Shown: positions 40,471 to 51,549 of the stretch, piece by piece
Numbering within the stretch: the stretch's first letter is position 1
How the letters are laid out: the number at the start of each line of letters is the position of its first letter
Source: Lineus longissimus
Taxonomy: Eukaryota > Nemertea > Pilidiophora > Heteronemertea > Lineidae
Length of the DNA stretch: 64,000 nt
Assembly (NCBI RefSeq): GCF_910592395.1
Contig: NC_088315.1
Span: 1,800,501-1,864,500 of the forward strand
Direction of reading: 5' to 3'
Made by a program: the position numbers and the translations under genes
Notes under the pieces: generated by a model
The model's input: only the letters and a program-made list of their open reading frames with translations
What the model was told of the DNA's origin: nothing
The model's database searches: none

Positions 40471-40860
40471 TGTTAACATTCGTAAGACTTATCCCGCCAA
40501 CACTCTAAAACAAGGGGACCAATTGAATGACTAGCGACACGCAACTCTTATTGCCCGCATCAATCAACCACGATGACTCAAGGGGAACACGTACCCTGAA
40601 CCTAAGTCCATGTCATCACCGTCGAAACTTAGATGAGGACCGCAGAACAGAGTGGCAAGCATGCCTGGGACCCAGCCACCGCGCTTTGGACATGAGATGA
40701 GTTAGACTCAAGTCGCCAGTCACGATAACCAAATACACCAAGCGTATAGCTTGAATCGAACCCGATCTATCATCGTCATCGGTCTCCTGGCCTGGCCTGG
40801 ACAACTGAAAGCTGAATAGGTTGAAATAGATGATAAGCAGGAAACACGAAACCAAAAGAA

Positions 40861-40966
40861 TAACAACTATACTAGCTAGATAACTACTCTAACTACTCTA
40901 ACAACTATAATAGCTAGATAACTACAATTTAACTACTCTAACAACTAGAATAACAACAATAGCTAC
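40861..40966. repeat. AT-rich irregular minisatellite
   Basis: TAACTACTCTAACAACTA and TAGCTAGATAACTAC alternate several times with small changes. Confidence 0.8.
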
Positions 40967-42587
40967 AAAACTAGCACAACATTGATCAGTCACACTTCCA
41001 GCACTCACTCAGCGACTAGAGTCCCACCTCCCCAAAGACCTCCCACACCCTTTTTCAATCCCATCTCACACACGCACACACACTAACACAACATCTTACT
41101 ATGGTTACAACTATTGAATAACCGCCCGATTAGCAGATATAGAAGATAGAAGTGTCACTGTCAATTTATTTGATTTTCTTTTAATTACATGACCAAAATA
41201 TGATTTAGTAGTGGCTACATGATGTATGTACCGAATATATTACTGCATTTTATAAACATTTCTTGGGATAAAAATGTTTTATTTTGAATATGCAAAATAT
41301 AAACAAGTTGAAAGTTTTAATATCTTTGATCTCTTAGAAGAGTGCACATAATAAAGTTGCAATGGGGATAACAGTTAGACGTGTTCCATAATTTGCATTC
41401 TTTACACCAAAATAATTCGTTTCATTCTTTTTCCATATATCTCGCAGATTATTAGTCTGTAATTTTTTTCACTGCCTTGAGGCCCGGTGGGGGGTCAAGT
41501 TACAAGTTTATTTTACCAAAGATAACCAAATTTGACAGTGACACCCCTATTGGTCACGTCAGAGGAGTATACCTACCCTTCTTCTTGGAAATCAAACGAG
41601 AATCTTCGAATGCAATTGCGGACAAGGTTGTGTCATCTGAAATGACAAATTGGCACAAATGCGTCATTACAGCACTGCTTGTACTGTATAATCATTACTT
41701 ATACTAAATTCCTAAAAATGGTGGTTGAATTATGCCTCTCTATTTTTTACATGATTTGCCTTCCTTTGGCAGAGGTTGACCTTATTCCTTTGTATCTATG
41801 GAAATAAAAGTGACCTAGTTCATGGTATATCCACATGAGGAACCAATCAGATTGCATTACAGCTTCCAACATGGCCTCCTGACTCATGACCAGATTGATG
41901 AGATTCTTCTGTTCTGACAAAGAAATGGACACCATGAAAAAGTTGTGAGGTGGCCAGATTGCATAAATAATTTGAGCAAGCTGTTTTCCCCTTCTTAGAA
42001 CCAGCAAAAGTCTGATGAATAGGGTTCTGAGAGGGAAGGTCTCTCTCCATTCTGCTCATTCGAAAATGTCCACGCTTTCACTGAACATAATTCAGTGGTG
42101 ATAAATTTGAATATCTTTTCAGAGGGGACCTTTAGACTTGTTGAACCTTTAAAAATATGTTGTAAGAGAGATACAGGACCCTCAGGCCCAAATCAGAATG
42201 TCATAGACATGATAGATGTTGTTGAGTCATGTTGTGCAAACAATTTCTGTATATTTAGCCATTTGACAATTTGGCACTCTATTGACGGATTAGGCATGTC
42301 ATAACCTAATGGTATACATACCCTTGTAAATCATACAAGATTCTTCTGACTTTGCAATCGCAGAGAGGGTTTGAAGCATCTGTAAAGATAAATTGGCACA
42401 GATACGTAATAACAGCAATTCTATAAGATGTCATGAGATTAGCACCTAAAAATAATGGATGAAATAAATTTCTCATTCTCATTTAGGGTTTCCCTAGGCG
42501 TATATGCACTTTTTTCTTTCTTGTGTATTGTTTTTCATCTCTTGAAATTCTTGAGTGGCATATCTACATACAATGTACACCCAGAGT

Positions 42588-44700
42588 AGAATAAGTAAAT
42601 TGACCCCATTTGACCTCTGTGACCTTGAAGGAGGTCAGATAAAAATCTGTGTATCTCTGAGTAGTCACCATAAAAATGTTATCGAAAACACATTTCTTTA
42701 GCCAGGAGTATCTCCGTTTTAGTCAAATGAACGCCAGTTGGGCCAAAATATTCATTGATTTTCCCACTGTCTGAGAACTATGAAGATGCTCTTGTCCATG
42801 TACTGTCACAACCACCAATGGAGAATGGAGAAATAATGGAGCGACCAGGGCCATTGTGCTCACCTGTAGACATCAGCCAACATACGCTATTTTGTGACCT
42901 TGAAAAATAGGCTTAGGTGGGTTTGGGTCAGGGTTAGGCAGACACAGCAACCACTAAGGTATTGGAATAAGGACATGTTGTCCATGATCTTAACACAAGA
43001 GGAATCAGAATAACAACCAACACATACAGTAATGTAACCTTTTATCAAATTTTAGGCCTACTTTCGTGTCCGGCCACCTGGTGGTCAAATTTGAAAACTG
43101 ACCGTGCCAAAATTTGACATGCGCTTGGAGGTCATATTGAGGTAATCAAATATGTACATCCTAGATCTTTTTTTGAGTTTAAGCACTTGGATCCATTTTG
43201 GGTCAGGCCCCCTGGTGGCAATATCTGAAGTTGGATCGGGCTGAAATTTTGTGCCCCGGAGAAGGTCTTCCTGTCATACATTTTTCCAAGTTTTGAAGTT
43301 GCTATGTAAAACAATGACAAAACGTGCCACATTTTTTGTTTTTTCCAACTTTGACCTCTGTGACCTTGAAAAGTAACGTTTTTAGCTTTCTATGAACTGA
43401 CAATTGAGAGTCTTCGCAACCTTTATAGCATTCGCCATTTGACGATTTTTTTTTCTTCTTTCGCCAGACTTTCATGTTTTGCAGATTTGTCATTACCCGC
43501 TGGCCTACCTTCAAATGTGGTCCATTTGAAGTGCAATGTCTGTTTGACTGCCTTCGTCTCTCTCAAACCAACTATCTGTTCAGAAGTTGTAAAAATTGTT
43601 CTCAGAGGTCTGAGTGATGTCGGTATTGAAAACTGCATGTTGGGTCATAAGGTAATGCACTTTTCTCGCCAAAAAAACAGAGGAAAGTTGTGTTTTCTTC
43701 CAAAATCTCTTTTGCATGTAACAAGATAATGTCAAGATTCAGTCATGGTGATACCCACCTTTAAAAACATTTGATGCTAAACGCAAACAATTTTTCTATT
43801 TCAGAATGTTGAAATAAGTCAAAATTGGAGATAGTTCTTTTTGGAAGAACCATGTACACCCTGCCAGAACGAATGTTCTGCCTGCACTGCATGCTTGAAC
43901 CAAGCATTGGAAGATATAAAATGTGACCGGTAGTGGTTTTATGTAATATGCCCAAACTTTCTTTCAAGGTTGACAGAGTCTGTTGTTGCCTTAGATGACC
44001 AAACAAAGGTGTCAGATGTAATGGGCCAAGCCAGATTGGTAATGGGATTGGCCATAAGCCATGAATGAATAACCTTTTTATTTGATTATTATGGATTGGG
44101 TCTATAGAAATTGTACAGGGTGTTAATCAGTATAGTTGCTAGTTTTCCTCAAACAGTTTCTTGCAATGAAAACTGGTAGAAGAAAGTGGTGAACTAACTG
44201 GATAGCTTATAAGTGTGATATCGCACTTTTTAGATTTTAACTTTGACATTTTAACCCTGGTGGCCAAGTTTAGAATCAGACCAGACCAAAATTTGGTGTC
44301 AGAGGTATATGACGTAGGGAGTCATGTGTACCAAATTTCAACTGCATAGCTTTAGCGGTTGAGAAACGTGCCCTTGTTAATGTTACACTCAAATGGCAAA
44401 TTTATGCCATTTGACCTCTGTGACCTCGAAAATTAGGTCAATTCAGAAACTTTTATGATATGTGATGTATCCATGTAATCTTGGTAGGAGAACCTACCAT
44501 AAAGATTTTACCGAAAACGATTAACTCATCATAAGACTTAGAGAGATATCACACTTTCTAGGCCCCCTGGCCATTGGCCAAATCGAGAATCAGATCGGAC
44601 CAAAATTCAGTGTCAGAGGTCACCTGACCTGGGGGGGGTCCTGTGTACAAAGTTTCAATGTCTTTCCCGCCACAAGAGTGCACGCCAAGATCCGAGTTCA
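42588..44700. repeat. Cluster of decayed repeats with shared blocks
   Basis: Several blocks recur: CCCCCTGGTGGCCAA (43072, 43204, 44258, 44563), GAATCAGATCGGACCAAAAT (44.27, 44.59 kb), TTTGACCTCTGTGACCTTGAA (42610, 43351, 44411) and ATAAAAATGTTATCGAAAACA (42.67, 44.50, also 49.79 kb). They are diverged but in the same order, so this looks like an old repeat family or tandem array. There is no coding capacity. Confidence 0.65.
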
Positions 44701-44854
44701 AGTCACCCTGCTATTATTAAGACGCAACGCCATTTCCATTTATCATCACAGTTGGAGGGTAATCAATTGCCATCAGCTTGACGGCAGAAAAATTTATATC
44801 AGCACCATGACATCAAGGGGCAGATCATACTCATAGGTCCAGGAAACACCTTAA

Positions 44855-44969
44855 ATTCATGCACTTGATTGGGAACAACGTTTACACAGTGTTGGCTGTC
44901 GTCACGTCACGATGCATTGAATTGAAGCTCTGATGGTTTCACGAGGTGATGCCAATCAAGTGCATGAAT
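44855..44969. repeat. 18-bp perfect inverted repeat, 79-base loop
   Basis: ATTCATGCACTTGATTGG (44855-44872) and CCAATCAAGTGCATGAAT (44952-44969) are exact reverse complements. The loop contains CpG-rich TGTCGTCACGTCACGATG. It could be a solo element with short terminal repeats or a foldback RNA. Confidence 0.85.
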
Positions 44970-45939
44970 CTATAGTGCATTGTTCCACGTGGAAAGATTT
45001 AATGCGCACGGACGAGAGCTATTACTCAGGTCAAATTGGAGTCAACATCGGAAAAGCGCGATAATTCACAATAGACACCCTGCGAAAATACATTTCGGCC
45101 ATTTTGAAACAACCCCTTTTGGAACGAGTTTACAATCCCCGATCACACCCCAAAAAAAGGTCATCGGTTGACTAACCAAGCACCACTGTTCAATGGATTT
45201 ATAGTTGAATGCGATCAAACTACGTCATTTCCAATCGGGGATTCTAAAGTTTAGCCCCCCTTTCAATAACATAGAACATTGTAAGCAATCATGTTTCTTA
45301 CAACAAAGCAATATTTAGGGGTAAATTAACTTGATAGGGTCACATGACCAAAAAAACCGGGAAAAGTTACGCAGCATCCATTATTCACTTGGCATTGCTG
45401 CCCCTTTGATCACAACCAAAATCTCCTCATCAGAGGTATATATATATCTCTACATATCATCAACATGACTTACATCACTTTACTCCCATGCCCGCTCAAC
45501 AATCTTGCATGCCTTTCATGCAGGAGCGTAAAACTTTACCGTCTTGTACAGCGAAAAATACAGAAAATCGTAATTAGCGTGGTCGTTGTTACGAAACTTT
45601 CTCCTCCAGGACCAATTCCCAGTGGCCCGGTAGCGACAAACTGATTGTGACATCTTTTTCTTTTTGTTTCTGTTTGTTTGCCATGGTTGTGCCTATGTCC
45701 TGATCAGGTGTGAACAAAGCCTTCAGTAAGCCACCAAAGGGCACTCCGACTTGGGCCTCCATCCTTCCTATTGACCTGGGTCAGTATATTTCAAAACATG
45801 AACGGTTGAGGATTGGGATTGCTCCGAAGTGATCTTTGCTAGATAATCGAGCTCGTTCATTGCCTGTTTTGAGGTGGATTATCAGGTGTGGATCTGATTG
45901 TGCTGCCCTTGACTCTGGTGTAACAGCATTTGTTATCTC

Positions 45940-46060
45940 GGCGCCAGGTCTGGTTGGTGGCAGCATCTCATCAGGTCTGTTGCCAGCATCTCCTGTCTAT
46001 CAGGTCGGTTGTGGCAGCATATTATGGTATGGTTGTAGCTGTTACCTATCTCAGTATCTG
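45940..46060. repeat. Degenerate short tandem repeat
   Basis: (T/C)CAGGTC..GTTG..GGCAGCATCTC is repeated about three to four times with unequal spacing. An overlapping minus frame is probably incidental. Confidence 0.5.
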
Positions 46061-46544
46061 CTGTCTCGTCAGGTCTGGTGTTCTGATTTCGTGCAATCCC
46101 TTTATGAAAATGATCTCGTATTCACCATGTGAAAATGAGACCCAATTTTCCTAAGGGTGGAGACAAGGTCCACCCTGTAGAAAGATTGTGCACTGCGTTT
46201 GGGAGAGTACACATCCAGATCAGGCAGAGTACGCATCGTGAAGGGGGATGACACATCCAGCAACGACTTGGTACACACTCTGGCAATATGGCGAGCTATA
46301 AATGGGAGGGCACATCTAGAGGAGATATTGTGCACTGCTGTCTCATTGGCCGGAAGTCACTTCTGCAGGTAACAATATAGAGCGACGATAAAATAGACAG
46401 GCCCGTTGCGGTGGAACACAGAAATGTCCTCGTTTTTTCACTTTCGCTCCGATGTCTTTGAACAGGGTGACAAGTTCATCTACTACAGGGTGGCCCAGAA
46501 TTGTTTTCCCTCACCCACAATGGATACACAATAGAATTTCCTTC

Positions 46545-46611
46545 CCGACACGCTATCGACAAGCTACCGACATGCATGCATGCTAGCACATTTAGGTAGC
46601 TTGTGTGTCGG
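46545..46611. repeat. Bulged inverted repeat
   Basis: ACAAGCTACC (46559-46568) pairs with GGTAGCTTGT (46595-46604). An outer CCGACAC pairs with GTGTCGG (46605-46611) across a small bulge. The loop includes CATGCATGCATGC. Confidence 0.7.
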
Positions 46612-47027
46612 TAAGAGACTAGAGACAATCACAATCTGTTTTCAGACGTTTAGTTGTATGTTCTATGGACAGGTGTCGCGTCTGTGTAATAAGTGTAACA
46701 TGACGAAATGTCCCTAGCAATAAAAGTCATCTGTTATTCGCTCGATTTTTCCACGCGAGGTCAGACGGCACACCTTTCTGATGTTGGAATATAGGTCAAT
46801 ATACTCAATCAGGTATATGTGGCCCGAACCATACTTCGATTGTCGGACGATACGCCCATTCCTAAGCATTTATCCTTGTTCGCGGGATATTGCTTCATGT
46901 GATAAAAATCCACGTTACACCACCTGCTCCGCTTAGTGAAAATTCCGGACCGTCAGGTGGCGTAATGGTGGCGACATCTACCAACTTTCATAGGAACCAA
47001 CGTGTGCCACTCCCATTCACTCCGAAA

Positions 47028-47054
47028 ATGGCGGCTGGTTCGAAGTGCGTGCAG
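47028..47054 (+). other. Candidate first exon / transcription start region
   Basis: CCGAAAATGGCGGCTGG opens MAAGSKCVQ and meets a good donor CAG|gtatgt at 47055. The flanks are richer in CpG than the rest of this region. It is the nearest promoter-like spot upstream of the microRNA cluster and of SLCO on the same strand, so it may start the primary microRNA transcript or an SLCO 5' exon. No partner exon was proven. Confidence 0.3.
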
Positions 47055-48600
47055 GTATGTCGGAAATATTTTGCCAATTTTGTCTTTTATCACTCTTCAA
47101 AAATGTAATTGACGAGTTCATTCGATTTGTGTCAATACCAGGAGAAGTTTTCGTGAAGTTTCTTCTTCACTTTCTGGTGTTATTTGTCTTAGATATTGAC
47201 TCAAAGTCAAATGCACTAAATTTTCGTTTAGCCTACTCCCAGTCCCACACCGCATAGCCATAGGCCTATTGGGGGAATGCATGTAAAGTGAACGAACTGG
47301 TCACTTCTCAACATTTTTGCCAATATCTGTTATGCTTTATCGACAGAGGCTCTACATCAAGTTTCAGCAGTACAAGCCTCGCAGTACTGCGCTGTCGCAG
47401 ATTACTTAACTCTACCGTCTGTAGTGGATCCACGGACACTTTTACTTTTAGTTTTACAGAACACTCATACACTGTGACAGTCTGTGTGACTGTGCACTGG
47501 CCACATAATTAATGTCGTAATAATGGTGATTGCATTTAACAGAATGGTGTGTTGTGTGCTGGTCCTTTATGGCTTTTATACAGGCAGATTGAATGCTTTC
47601 ATTCTTGTGGTTTTATATCATTCTGTAAGTGTTACAGAGTTTACTATCTCAGTATCTTTGAAACTAAGTAGGCCTACATGTAGTAATAAGTATAAAACCA
47701 TATGTTTTGTCACCAACTGTCATCAAAATATTCATCTCCATTCAACAAGTATATATGTGACCCTTGCCCTATTAAAAAGAAAAAACATTTTTCTTTATCG
47801 TGGTACAGTGGTAGGCCTATAGGATGGTCGTTTATATAAAGTGAGTTACCGTCCGTATATTACCTCAGGTCCTTATTCTCTCTGTAATATTACAGGTCCA
47901 TGTAACACAGTCTAGGCGGGCTGAAGTATGTACATACATGTAAGGCTTTGGAATTTATGTGTATGTTGTCCTATTCCTAACATTCACTAAACCATTACAG
48001 GCATAACTGACGGCATAACTAGACTGAATGTTTAGGCTTTGTTACATCACCTTCTCCTTTGTAGTATGGTTGTGTGTATGCTTACATGTAGCCTGTTGGT
48101 GGAGGCCCATTGGCATTGCAGGACTCGAGGCCTTTGGATGTGGCAGCTTTTGGGGCGATCTTTACTCGTTTTGAAATTGTATTCTGTTCGTACTGAATTG
48201 ATTGTCAAGGTTGGTGATGTTTTGTATTGGGGACTTTCAAGAGATTGCGCTTTAACTTAATACTAGTTACAGACCTCTCATGACCTTCCGATTATTTGAT
48301 CAAATTAACCTGGTTGTGTAGTTGCCAGCACAAATTTTACCATCAGCGCTCAGAAACTAAAGCACAAGATGTGGTTTTCTCTTCTCAACAGCTGGTTCAG
48401 TTTGGTGCTAAGGAAGAAATGGTGACCAAGCCTAAAGCCATGCGTTTGTGTTGCTGATGACAGTTTTGTAAAAAAGAGAGACCATTCCGGTAAGCAGTTC
48501 ACTGTAATGTGAGTAAGGTTTATTTCTACGTCTGTCAGAATATAGACGGCTTTGCAAAAATACCTAGACGTTAACACATTTATTGCTTGCTCATGCTTGT
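47055..48600. other. No gene seen
   Basis: AT-rich DNA between the candidate promoter and the first microRNA hairpin. It would be intron or primary microRNA transcript if 47.0 kb is the start site. Confidence 0.4.
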
Positions 48601-48671
48601 CTTCATATATGGCACCGGTAGAATTCACGGCTGAATGCAACGTCGTGGTCTTTCTGGTGCTGTGTCTGAAG
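48601..48671 (+). ncRNA. mir-183/263-like: microRNA hairpin A, miR-183/263 family
   Basis: The 5' arm 48608-48630 begins TATGGCACCGGTAGAATTC and ends ACGG; seed ATGGCAC. This is the miR-183/263a pattern (known members read UAUGGCACUGGUAGAAUUCA or AAUGGCACUGGAAGAAUUCA). The 3' arm CGTGGTCTTTCTGGTGCTGTG (about 48644-48664) pairs with it, and outer CTTCA/TGAAG close the stem. The loop is about 13 bases. Confidence 0.85.
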
Positions 48672-48844
48672 GCACAGCAAATTCGCTTTCAGTGGTATCA
48701 AAACTACATGTAGACATTGCTGTGGCTAGTCCTCTACTGTTGGACGAGTAGTTGCTAGGAATAGCATCATTTGTGTCCTGTGTTGAGGTAGTTGATATGA
48801 GGTCACTCATGGTGCTAGTCGTACTGATGCTTTAGATGTGCTTT

Positions 48845-48909
48845 CTGTCTATGGCACTGGAAGAATTCACACAAAATAAAAGTTGTGAATCTTTTGGTGT
48901 CAAGTACAG
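48845..48909 (+). ncRNA. mir-183/263-like: microRNA hairpin B, miR-183/263 family
   Basis: The 5' arm 48850-48872 begins TATGGCACTGGAAGAATTCA, the closest of the six to the family consensus. The 3' arm TTGTGAATCTTTTGGTGTCA (48883-48902) pairs through G:U and Watson-Crick pairs, and CTGT/ACAG extend the stem. Loop A-rich, about 10 bases. Confidence 0.88.
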
Positions 48910-49010
48910 ATTGCTCTAGTTGCCTCTCCTGCTTGGTCATTAGTGTAGAATGTGTCGCTTCATAGCTTCTGCTTCATCAAATAAACCACCTCCATGTCTG
49001 ACCTTCTCTG

Positions 49011-49078
49011 TCTCTGAATGGCACCTGAAGAATTCACGGGACAAATTGAAACGCCGTGGATTTTGGGGTGCCGTACAT
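49011..49078 (+). ncRNA. mir-263-like: microRNA hairpin C, miR-263a-like
   Basis: The 5' arm 49017-49040 begins AATGGCACCTGAAGAATTCA and ends CGGG, with the 24-base length and AAUGGCAC start of arthropod miR-263a; only the TG at positions 9-10 differs (CT). The 3' arm CCGTGGATTTTGGGGTGCCG (49054-49073) pairs along its length. Confidence 0.88.
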
Positions 49079-49280
49079 GGATGGACAGTTTGCGTCTGAT
49101 CTGAAGAATATAAAATTAAACAGGAAAGTTGAATATACTCAATGTGGACGACATTGGAAATTTTCTCGAAAAACAAGCACGTTTATCAGGTTCCAAATAA
49201 CCTTTTTACACGTGAAGCCTATCTTGCTCTTTTGTCCTTTTCTCCACAATGAATGAGTGCCTGCTTAGACCACTGCTTAC

Positions 49281-49347
49281 AAGAGCTATGGCACTTTAGA
49301 ATTCACTGTCGTCCATCATCGGTGGCTTGTAGGGTGCTGTGGCTCTT
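49281..49347 (+). ncRNA. mir-183-like: microRNA hairpin D, miR-183-like
   Basis: The 5' arm 49287-49308 begins TATGGCACTTTAGAATTCAC, one base shorter in the middle than its neighbours. The 3' arm GGTGGCTTGTAGGGTGCTGT pairs almost fully, with many G:U pairs, and AAGAGC/GGCTCTT closes the stem. Confidence 0.82.
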
Positions 49348-50392
49348 GGTGTAGTTAGCTGCTTTCGCTGGCCATGGATGCTTAGTGGACAACTGCTGGC
49401 TTTGGTGCTGGATCTCAGTCAACAGGGATGATCTTTGGAAACTACAAAGTCACCTGGGAGGATGCCACCTATTCACCACTTTTCTCAGCAGAATTCATGT
49501 GGGACTTCCTGTCAGGTGACAGGTTTTGACCAATCAAAACCCCTGTGTGTGATAATGGCCATGATGTCAGTGCCGCACAAGCCTGATAGCTTGGGTGTTT
49601 CCTAAAATATCTGAAAAATAAATAGTCAACGTGTCTATAGTGAAGTGTGGTACTAGTAGTCGGTGTCAATAGTGTACTCCGCGTACTTCCTAACAGGGTT
49701 AAATGTTGTAACCCAGATCGTGAATGATTTGACCTTGTTATTACACATGATTATCAACTTGGTCATGACAGAATGACCAAAAATACTTCTGATAAAAATG
49801 TGATCGAAAATCATTCTGATCACAAGAGGTAGTGTTTGATTTCTGTCATTTTATAAACGGTACTTCAAAACTTGTTATTGTTTTGGATACACAACCTAAG
49901 CTAGCATCTTAAAACATTGAAGATGACAGGTAAACAGAAATAGGTAAGATTTTAATAAAGGTAAGATTTTGTCAAAAAGTCTATGGTACTGCCTGTGGTG
50001 TAGGGTAGGCTCGTAGGCCTTTATGTTCATCTGTCTTTATATTGCACTTGGCCATGCCTGGCTAGGGATGGATTGGAAGTTGCTTATCAAGTCTGCTGCA
50101 GAATCCTGACTTAGTTATGAAGACTTTGAATCGGAGCCACTGAAAATGAATCAGTGCTGCTGTTTCCAGTATTGGTTGGTCATGGAACCAAATGGCCAAA
50201 AAATGCATCCGAAAACAGCACTGCACTTAGCTGACTGGGTGGATTCTTTGGGCTATTAGTGCCATGACCCATCCATAGCAGCGCTATTTCCGTTCCAGGT
50301 CCCCAAATTGCAGCACCGATTCCATGTCCTCATAGAGAATTGTATCATAGTTCGTAGTTGTATATGTTTCTCCTGCTCTGCTTTGTCATTCT

Positions 50393-50458
50393 GTCTATGG
50401 CACCAGAAGAATCCACGGTGTTGATGATAATCTGTGATTGTTCTTGTGTCATGCATGG
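50393..50458 (+). ncRNA. mir-183/263-like: microRNA hairpin E, miR-183/263 family
   Basis: The 5' arm 50396-50418 begins TATGGCACCAGAAGAATCCA, with C for T in the usual AATTC. The 3' arm CTGTGATTGTTCTTGTGTCA (about 50432-50451) pairs with one bulge. The leading TCTGTC is shared with hairpin B, which supports tandem duplication. Confidence 0.78.
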
Positions 50459-50930
50459 ACTTGACTGCTTACCTCGACCTGCATGAGATGATCGTCTCTG
50501 CTCCAAGCTTCACTACTGCAGTTTCCATTCCAAGGAGGTTGAAGGGGATGAAGAAAACTGCGTCAACCTGCAGCCTGATGTAACATCCTGCTACCAGCAA
50601 GCCAGGATGCGGCACCCTTCACTGCTTCATCTGCTTACCTTTCATTGGCAACGCCTGCCTGTAGACCTCAAGTGCAACCAAAGCAAAATTCGACAGCACT
50701 TTCTCCTGTGAATGATTACATATCGAAGGTCTCCTAGGCCAGAGAACTGTGGAACTTTCAGGGTGACAGCCGGCTCTGTCTTCCATTGTCATTGGAATGC
50801 AGTGCTGCCAAGTAGAAATGCTGGTCAAAGGGCTTGGGTGCATTTTCACCTACTCTTCTTCCTTCTGTAGGTTGGGAATTTATAATTCTAGCAAAAGATT
50901 ATAGGCCTACTATAACTTAGTGCTTGGGTT

Positions 50931-50994
50931 CCAGGTTTGGCACCAATAGAATTCATGGTTTATTGGATCCATGAACTTACTGGTGACTCTCGTG
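50931..50994 (+). ncRNA. mir-96/263-like: microRNA hairpin F, miR-96/182/263b-like seed
   Basis: The 5' arm 50936-50958 begins TTTGGCACCAATAGAATTCA and ends TGG. Its seed TTGGCAC is that of miR-96 and miR-263b, not the ATGGCAC of the other five. The 3' arm CCATGAACTTACTGGTGACT (about 50969-50988) pairs closely. Confidence 0.82.
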
Positions 50995-51419
50995 GGGTGA
51001 CTGTACAGCGGCAATCAAAACATGGTACTGCAGTCGCTTTCCAGCTACATTTTATTCTATGCTAGCTTTGGGTATCAAATTTCGAATTATGAAAGTATTC
51101 CTCGCATCTTTGATTGGTGAATGTTTTATAAAAAGTAGAAAAAAGTTCTAACCCTGTTCATGAATATGTTACAAAAGACATTTGTTAGTTCATTCATTCA
51201 ACATTCCATTTATGATATATAGGTCTGTCTTTTGTTATGGCTCTTAGTCCTGCAAATTATTCTAAGAAGCGGCTGACCTGACCATAACAACAATTTATGA
51301 CTGTCATAGTGCTGCCTTAATCATTAGATTTCATACGAGCGATATCAAATCTGGTTACCAATATGTAGAGGCCTTATGAAAGAACTATATGTGGGGAGAG
51401 TAATTGCTTGACGAGAGTG

Positions 51420-51548
51420 TGCTAAGGATCAATCTCGACATGATTTCATCTAATTCGTGACTTCTCCTGGCATGGAGTAGCTGTTTACAGCAGTGCTGAC
51501 CATTATTCCCACGTAAACTTCGAACTTGTGTCCTCCAGTCGATTCAGG
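51420..51548 (+). other. Possible untranslated 5' exon ending at a strong donor
   Basis: GTCCTCCAGTCGATTCAG|gtaagt at 51549 is one of the best donor sites between the microRNA cluster and SLCO. It could be an SLCO 5' UTR exon or the last exon of the primary microRNA transcript. No supporting acceptor was fixed. Confidence 0.25.
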
Positions 51549-51549
51549 T

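Noticed and set aside
50241-50268. Minus-strand CATGGCACTAATAGCCCAAAGAATCC, like a seventh cluster member
   Set aside because: It has the seed-like start but an inserted middle and no pairing arm on either side.
51511-51532. Sequence resembling miR-100 (GTAAACTTCGAACTTGTG)
   Set aside because: Only the 3' half resembles miR-100, the seed region differs, and no complementary arm lies nearby.
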